Positions 57,828 to 64,000 of a DNA stretch of 64,000 nucleotides are shown one piece after another. The DNA comes from Theodoxus fluviatilis (lineage: Eukaryota; Mollusca; Gastropoda; Cycloneritida; Neritidae). The stretch spans positions 18,736-82,735 of the forward strand of contig JAWQFJ010001213.1 of assembly GCA_034096865.1 (NCBI GenBank), written 5' to 3'. The notes under the pieces were generated by a model, which ran no database searches, was not told the origin of the DNA, and worked only from the letters and a program-made list of their open reading frames with translations. Both the position numbers and the translations under genes were made by a program. How positions within the stretch are numbered: the stretch's first letter is position 1; every line of letters starts with the position of its first letter.

Positions 57828-58590
57828 CAATGCGTACCGCATGCGTTATGTTGAGCTGTTGCCCATAAAACAAGTGCTTCATCAGCGGGGAGCGGCAAGT
57901 ACAAATATTCATTTGAAAGTACAGGTGTTGAAAGTACAGCCTACATGTATTCTGATGTGAGGCTGATGTTCCCGTCGTCAGGGATGTTGGGGCAGATCAG
58001 CCACAAGGGGTAGACCATTGAGACTTTGACATAACTCTCGTTCTACTAAGCCTGCCTGTGTATCTATTTCAGTGAGGATCGATTACATTGGGGCTACACC
58101 TTGGTAACGCCGATGTCTGCATTGTCTATGCAGAGTGGGGTGAGAGAGAAATATTGATTGAGTGATTGATCCTTATTTCGGCCGACGACCCGACATGATT
58201 GTACAACATCAATTACTCGTATATGAGACCATCATATGGCAATAAGGAGTTAAAAGGAAGAACTTGAAATAAACGCATACGAATCATATGATATCATTAC
58301 GTTATTACAGAACCAATTACTTACAAACCGTAGGAAAGAGGAATATAATTATGGACAAAAGGAAATCTGTCTGGTAACAATTCAAAGTTAAAATTAATAG
58401 TGTTATGTACAGGTAAAAAGCCTTACTGCTGATTAAAATTGAACCATACAGGCCTGATAGTCTATGTACACATTTATGCGGGGGGGATTTATCTCAATCA
58501 GCAATTGCACGTGCCAGTTATAATAAAAAATCTCGTGATAGCATAGACAATAGCATGCCATAACATTCAGGTTAAAAAAGTGCTAGTGTT
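57828..58590. other. Non-coding, likely LINE 3' UTR in part
   Basis: AT-rich and directly downstream of the LINE C-terminal stop on the minus strand, so its right part is probably the LINE 3' UTR. Confidence 0.4.
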
Positions 58591-59523
58591 CTAATGTGTG
58601 GAAACTACTTCATCCGTCCTTGTCACGTCTACATCGCTGTCTTCGGATATTTCCAGCATTTTTTCATCACGAAGTTTCAAACCATAATAAATAAACATTG
58701 CCGAGTTACGGGATTTCTCCTTATCTCGCCCATCTATCAAAAATGACACATTGTTTCTCGACCTTAGCAAGTATGGAGATAGGAATCTTTGTCTAAGTTC
58801 TTTATACATAGGGCATTGCAACATAAAATGCCTTTCATCTTCAGTTTCACTACAGAATGGACATGACCTTTCAGTGTTTATTTTTGTTTTTGTATGTATA
58901 TTGTTTTTTAATTCATTATTACCCATTCTAAAACGAACGAAGACGTCTCTAAATTTCTTAATGCCAATATAACTTAAATAATTTTCGCTCGTTAGCGCAT
59001 CTTTAAAGGTCCTGTACAAAACAAATCGATCACTGCTGCCTAGTTTACACAGCCAGTCTTGCTGATAATTGTCGCGTAGCCCCTGTCTCAAAGACCGGAG
59101 AAAAGCCTTTTCATTCATGGTGCCACCAGTCATCCACACATACCCAAGTCCGAGTTGTGAGAGACGGTTTTCTACCGATGTTGTCCAGTCATACTCTCGT
59201 GGTACATTTGCACTTAACAGCATGCGATAGGCCTGCTTAGGTAATCGGTTTTCGGGCATTTTAGATATCCTTAGCCAGTACTTTATACACTTCGTCATTG
59301 CTTGTATGAACAAAGGGTATCTCCCTAATTCACCATAACACTTGTTGTTGGACGATCTCATACCAACGTTTAAAAATCTTTTACAAGCAAAGTGGTGTGC
59401 TCTCTCGATAGTTTGTCTTCTGGTTGCGCCCCACAACTCTGCTCCATACAGAAGGGTAGGCAACACCTGGGCGTCAAATAATCTAAAGAATACGCATGGA
59501 TTCGTCGTGTGCAGATTCCACAA
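58591..59523 (-). pseudogene. LINE ORF2 C-terminal part
   Basis: A 310-codon minus-strand frame that continues the reverse transcriptase frame at 59530-59916 after a stop or frameshift between 59523 and 59530. It starts within the RT thumb/connector (LPTLLYGAELWGATRR) and ends with a C-terminal zinc motif CX2CX7HX4C (Cys221, Cys224, His232, Cys237) before an acidic tail. This combination marks the distal end of ORF2 in many non-LTR retrotransposons. The length of undamaged frame suggests fairly recent insertion. The clade was not resolved. Confidence 0.8.
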
Positions 59524-59529
59524 AGTTTT

Positions 59530-59916
59530 TTAAAGATGCACAATCTTTTGTTTTCCTTTTGTCACATGTTTTTCAAGGGCAGCAATTATAGACAGTTTGG
59601 TGGTGAATGTAAAGCCCAGATATATATAGTTGTTGACAACTTCCAAAGCTACACCACCAATGGTCCACCTTTCTCCTCTGGCGAGAAATCCACCCCGCCT
59701 AAAAACCATAACCTTGGTCTTGTCTTTGTTCACCTGAAGACCGAGCTCTTGTGAAACGTGGTTCAGGTTGTCTATTTGACATTGCAATCCCACAGGTGTT
59801 GTGGACAACAGTACTAGATCATCGGCAAACATGAGTAAAAATACTTCCGGTGTTCCCGGCGTTAACTGTACACCGTGTCTTCCATGTTTACGTATAAAAT
59901 CAGCTACATACGACAC
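59530..59916 (-). pseudogene. LINE reverse transcriptase, palm region with FADD
   Basis: A 128-codon minus-strand frame with the RT active-site motif FADDLVLL (residues 30-37 from 59916) and downstream LGLQVNKDKTKVMVF and YLGFTF blocks, the usual order in LINE RT. Its upstream continuation is at 63806-64000, across a 3.9-kb insertion. One break just before 59523 disrupts the frame to the C-terminal part. Confidence 0.85.
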
Positions 59917-59926
59917 ATATAGACAA

Positions 59927-60772
59927 CAAGAAGGGCAAAGCCCATACGACTCACATGCTTGACCTTGACCTTTACATGACCTTGACCTTCAGGTGACCCT
60001 CAAGGTCAAGGTCAAACAACTACACCTAGCAATGACAGCATACACTAAGAAATGCTTTACACATTTTTCCTACCAAAATACCTTTGGCCTTGACCCAAGG
60101 TCAATGTCATCCAAGGTCATGCAACACAAAGCTGTTAATTCAAGACATAGGAAGCACAATGGTGCTTATTGGCACTTTCTACCATGAGATATGGTCACTT
60201 TTAGTGGTTCACTACCCCATTTTGGTCACATTTCATAAGGGTCAAAGTGACCTTGACCTTGATGATATATGAACAAATGTGTCTCATGATGAAAGTATAA
60301 CATGTGCCCCACATAATTATTAAGTTTGAAACAGTTATCTTCCATAGTTCAGGGTCAAGGTCACTTCAAAATATGTATACAATCCAACTTTGAAGAGCTC
60401 CTGTGACCTTGACCTTGAAGCAAGGTCAACCAAACTGGTATCAAAAGATAGGGCTTGCTTTGACCTATATACCACTTGTAGCTAAGGTCGCCATTCTCAA
60501 TAACGTGGGAGAAAATTGGGAAAATGTGAAAAATGACTGTTTTTGAGACCACATTTATGGCTCCTGTGACCTTGACCTTCAAGTCACTATGTATGTTTTT
60601 TGAGGCCTTGTCATCATACACCATCATGCCACATTTGGTGTTGATAGACTTAATAGTCTCCGAGAAAAATCCAACGTTTAAGTTTTTGACGCCCGGACGG
60701 ACGGACGCCCGGACGGACGGACGACACGGCTCAGTACATAGACTCACTTTTGCTTCGCATGCGAGTCAATAA
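59927..60772 (+). mobile_element. TCAAGGTCA-rich element, copy 2
   Basis: Same ends and order as 19745-20592 (ACAAGAAGGGCAAAGCCCAT at the left and GCATGCGAGTCA at the right) with ten exact TCAAGGTCA 9-mers. It has small differences, for example an ATACCACTTGTAGCTAAGGT stretch. It is inserted in the LINE RT frame. Confidence 0.75.
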
Positions 60773-63224
60773 AACAGGGATACTCAGAATTACTCAAACC
60801 CCTTTCTGAAATAAACCCTCCCACTCCAGAACTTCCAAATTAGTAATTGCAGAGACTTGCTCACTCCCACTGAGCAGTCTAGGGAAAATGTCCCCCTCTC
60901 ACAGGGCAATTAACAAGATAATCCCCTCTCACAGGACTGTGTAAAGTTCCCAGTGAACTAATGCTCAAACTGCTGCAAGCACCCAACACTTCCACTTACT
61001 CCCAGGCGACAGGTAAAGCGACCCCAAACGGGTCAAAGCTAACTCCACCCCATCCTGGAAGGCAGCAGAGCATCTGCACCCTTCACAGCCCAACACCAGT
61101 AACTGGAATAAATTCAAGAATAATTCAAGAAAAGAACACCAAGTTCCTAAAGAATTCCAATTACAAATATTCCACTTCTCTCCTATGTGAAGTTAAAGAA
61201 TACTTAAGGAGTTACAGCAAGTTGCTAGAATGCCAATGGCCTCTGAGGCCACACCCCTTTCACTCCCACACAGCCTGTCACTCAAACCTGACCTCACGCC
61301 AACCTCACCCCTGGCTGACGTCACGCGTACAATAACAAAGGTGCATTCCAATCCTCACTCCACTTGCACGCGCCCCTTCACCCACCAGCCGATCACACGC
61401 GCTCTGACGCTGGACTGCTGAAACAAATGAATGAGTGAAGAAAGCAGATAGCAAGGCGTATTTCTTACCCTTGCTGTCCAGACTCTGCTCCCGGAGTGGT
61501 CTCAGGCCACTCACACACGACTTCACCTTATAATTAAAGCCGCCCTCCTACCCAGAAATTCTAACTTTTCCCTATAAGTTGAATTACAGTCTTACCACAC
61601 ACACAGGTCAATCCAAGACTACAGAGAAGACCGCTCTCTCATAGCCATCAGGGTAGATAACGCTCCCGCGCTCTCACACAGTGGCGTTAATAGGCAAAAC
61701 CCCTGCCTATTCTGATAGAGGTTACTGACAATAGCACGCAGCTTCACACAGTCAGTTCTTGAAAAGTCAATTTCAATACACATAGGGCTATCCAACGGTC
61801 AGTTCATACAGTCACAGTGTGGATGATTACGTCCAAATTTATCGAACCACTTAATCTTCCATCCAGTACTCGGTGCTTATTCCCTAGCCACCCAAAGCTG
61901 CGCCTCTCACTGCTCTCTTCAGAGGAGGACGCTAGCGTCTGACCACCCTATCAGAATTCCGTTAAGAATCCATACGCGTCTACACCCGAAGGCACAACCA
62001 GACCTTAATGAATAGGGTTAGACAAACGTCCACACTCAAAGGCAATTTCCACACCTTAACATAGAGTCGGACAACGTCTGTACTCAAAGGCACATTCCAC
62101 ACCTTATCATAGAGTCAGACACATACACTCTCTCCGAGCCTCTCTGCCGTCTCCTACTACCTCGACTTGGAGAAAGGACAAAGTTTGTAGTGAACCACAC
62201 TACGCAAAGTAAAAGTACTTGCAGCCTAGTATTTCCCCTCCGTTGAGGAAAGTCGCACACTCCGTGCAAAGGAGGACTGTTCAGGCGGACGCAGGCACAC
62301 CACCCAGCGTCGACACAGAGTTCTGGGGAAAAACTCTATCGGTAGATGGCTGCGGACCATCCCAACACCATCCACGGACATCAGCTCCACGGTACACCAT
62401 CCGCGAATCAGGAACCCTCTAAATTAAGCCTGAAACATATAAGGACCCACTACTAAGCTCTATTTTCTCCATGACAAATCCTTACATAGAATTTACTCGA
62501 CCAAGGCGACCGACTTAACCACAACTTCCCAGAGAATCTTTCCTCGCACTGTCAATGCGAGAAATCCCATTTAAATGACCATCCCCTCACTAGAATGGAA
62601 TTACATTTAATAATTTACACGGATAGGGCTTTATCCTTACTCCTCCCAAAGAATGAGTTCAATTTAGACACAAATTTAAGCACACCGGCATGTCTCTCTT
62701 CTCACTCCTATCCTAACAGTCATAATTTTCCCAAACGAGGCGAAAACGAATGAACCGAAATTTCTTCTTACCCCAGACCTCGGGCTGTGACACCTCCAGA
62801 ACCGAATCACAATAATCCAAAGCTAGCCTTCTTCTTATCTCAGCCGAGATAAACTTTCTGAAGTGAACCGGACTTCGCCTGGCCGCCTAATGCGGCAGCA
62901 GCCGCTCCCGCCCGCTGATGGTCGTCGTCTACCTGACAGCGCGCAATCAGAATCGAGCTCGACCCTTGACACGTGACTAATCTCCAATCAGGCCTCGCTA
63001 ATTTCGCGCGCTTGGCCCATCTCCCAATCATCACTCGACTTGTCTTCGCGCTATTTCAGACCCGTGTTAAGAAATGTGTAAACCCCAAATGCCGCATTGC
63101 GCACCAGTTTCCCGCCTAACGAGATTCTATTTATAACGATGAAGCAAGCCCCTATCTCCTATGCTTAACGCTACAGCGCAACCCGTACACTCTTCATTCA
63201 TACTAATTAATCACCCATTCGTCG
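60773..63224. other. Non-coding part of the block inserted in the LINE
   Basis: C-rich, stop-dense sequence without a supported exon, apart from the THAP exon beyond its right end. Local motifs include several (TC)-rich stretches and a CpG-richer section at 62870-63060. It could be an intron or UTR of the THAP gene, or internal sequence of an unidentified element. Confidence 0.35.
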
Positions 63225-63461
63225 CTATCTTGCGACACCCTTGATGAAGTGTCTAGAACAAACGCGTGTCCAAGTGCGAACTGTCTTGTCTGTCACCTCC
63301 TTTCTGTTGATCTGTTTGATCCAAAGTCGTCTTCTTTTTGCTGTCAATTCGCGAATTTGTGACCCCTTGTTAGTAATCAATGTTGGAATCCTATGGTAGG
63401 ACACAACATTCGTTCGTTTACTACTGTGGGAACAGCCATTCACACAGCAATCGTTCGTCAT
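63225..63461 (-). CDS. THAP-type zinc finger exon
   Basis: A minus-strand frame from an ATG at 63461 encodes a clear THAP domain: Cys6-X3-Cys10 near the start, YHRIP (residues 22-26), Trp47 in RRRLWIKQI, and VCSRHF with Cys68-X2-His71. THAP domains are C2CH DNA-binding modules found in P-element-type transposases and in host regulators. The frame closes after HFIKGVAR. The AVPTIF-type end of a complete THAP domain is missing, so a donor near 63233 (AAGG|GTGTCG) is likely and this would be exon 1. It lies inside a block interrupting a LINE, which suggests a transposon-borne gene, though a duplicated host fragment is possible. Confidence 0.7.
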   Translation of the reverse strand: MTNDCCVNGCSHSSKRTNVVSYHRIPTLITNKGSQIRELTAKRRRLWIKQINRKEVTDKTVRTWTRVCSRHFIKGVAR

Positions 63462-63573
63462 TGTGAAAATGAAAACTTCAAAACACGCGGCTGGCAGTGC
63501 ATTCAGAGTAACGACCCTCCAGCAAACCCTCCAGGGGCGTGTACACAGAAAGTGATGACGCGAATCGGGAGAG

Positions 63574-63803
63574 GTCGATGGCCCCTGCGACCTTGACCTT
63601 GAAGCAAGGTCAAGTCACAGTGTATGTTTTTGACGCCTTATCATCATACACCATTATGCCAAATTGGGTGTTGAAAGACTTAATAGTCTCCGAGAAAAAT
63701 CCAACGTTAAAGTTTTAAACGGACGCCCGGACGCCCGGACGCCCGGACGGACGAAACGGGTGAGTACATAGACTCACTTTTGCTTCGCATGTGAGTCAAA
63801 AAA
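63574..63803 (+). mobile_element. TCAAGGTCA-rich element, copy 3 (3' fragment)
   Basis: Matches the last 230 bp of the other copies, from GACCTTGACCTTGAAGCAAG through the GGACGCCCGGACG repeats to GCATGTGAGTCA. It begins abruptly about 110 bp upstream of the THAP start codon. LINE sequence resumes right after it. Confidence 0.75.
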
Positions 63804-63805
63804 AT

Positions 63806-64000
63806 ATTGGAGACTCAACTGCCCCCTGCCTCACGCCACCCGGACATTTAAAAGGATCTGACAAGGTCCCGTTCCATCGAACACATGCACACACTTCTGA
63901 ATACACAGCCTTGAGCATCCTAAAACATTTAGTTGAAATACCCAGCTTCTCAAATACTTGCCCCAGGCGAGCTCTGTCTACCGAATCAAAAGCCTTCTGG
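63806..64000 (-). pseudogene. LINE reverse transcriptase, upstream palm motifs
   Basis: Open on the minus strand with KAFDSVDRARL (RT motif A, including the first catalytic Asp), a VRWNG segment and GVRQGAVESP (motif B-like). Read on the minus strand it leads directly into the 59916 frame once the 59927-63803 block is removed. It continues beyond the window. Confidence 0.8.

Overview
This is eukaryotic, metazoan DNA, most likely from a marine mollusc (probably a gastropod). The organism call is an inference from a HECTD2-like host gene split into small exons, kilobase introns, dense microsatellites, and a mix of Ty3/gypsy, LINE, Tc1, PIF/Harbinger-like, foldback and Helitron-like elements. 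Protein-coding content is low. Most long open frames here are artefacts of simple repeats (GAGA, CACA, CTGT, GAT, 12-bp, 13-bp and 28-bp arrays) and are not annotated as genes.

Host genes. The main gene is the 5' part of HECTD2, a HECT-type E3 ubiquitin ligase, on the minus strand. Five exons can be joined with matching splice phases: 41018-40809 (start codon and a zinc-ribbon-like CPxC...CPxC), 38721-38333, 30416-30314, 20719-20630 and 19477-19416. The remaining exons, including the HECT domain, are not visible. The introns are packed with mobile and tandem DNA. A second minus-strand gene at 2.7-4.2 kb has three phase-compatible exons and a C-terminal part resembling DUF4806; one of its exons was duplicated and the copy at 4.5 kb has a stop. 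A THAP-domain exon lies at 63.2-63.5 kb, inside a block that interrupts a LINE.

Layout. 1-2.2 kb: purine tract. 2.7-4.8 kb: DUF4806-like gene and duplicated exon. 6.6-7.5 kb: large foldback palindrome. 8.05-8.3 kb: tRNA-derived SINE-like sequence. 9.4-13.6 kb: decayed Ty3/gypsy element lacking RT/RNase H, whose 3' LTR holds a 1,469-bp solo LTR with a perfect 5-bp target duplication. 15.3-18.4 kb: GAT arrays flanking a 2-kb element. 19.4-41.0 kb: HECTD2, with a nuclear-receptor-half-site repeat (intron 4), a Harbinger-like MITE and two tandem Helitron-like elements built from promoter-like units (intron 3), a truncated LINE and a 2.2-kb region with 13 copies of one 9-mer (intron 2). 42.1-43.6 kb: Tc1 fragment and a related LTR. 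45.9-46.8 kb: 13-bp minisatellite. 47.4-47.8 kb: second foldback. 48-55.3 kb: cluster of LINE/SINE 3' ends, one expanded into a 28-bp minisatellite. 58.6-64 kb: LINE on the minus strand split by a 3.9-kb insertion.

No CRISPR array, rRNA or intact functional tRNA was seen. All homology calls come from reading the sequence, without database searches.
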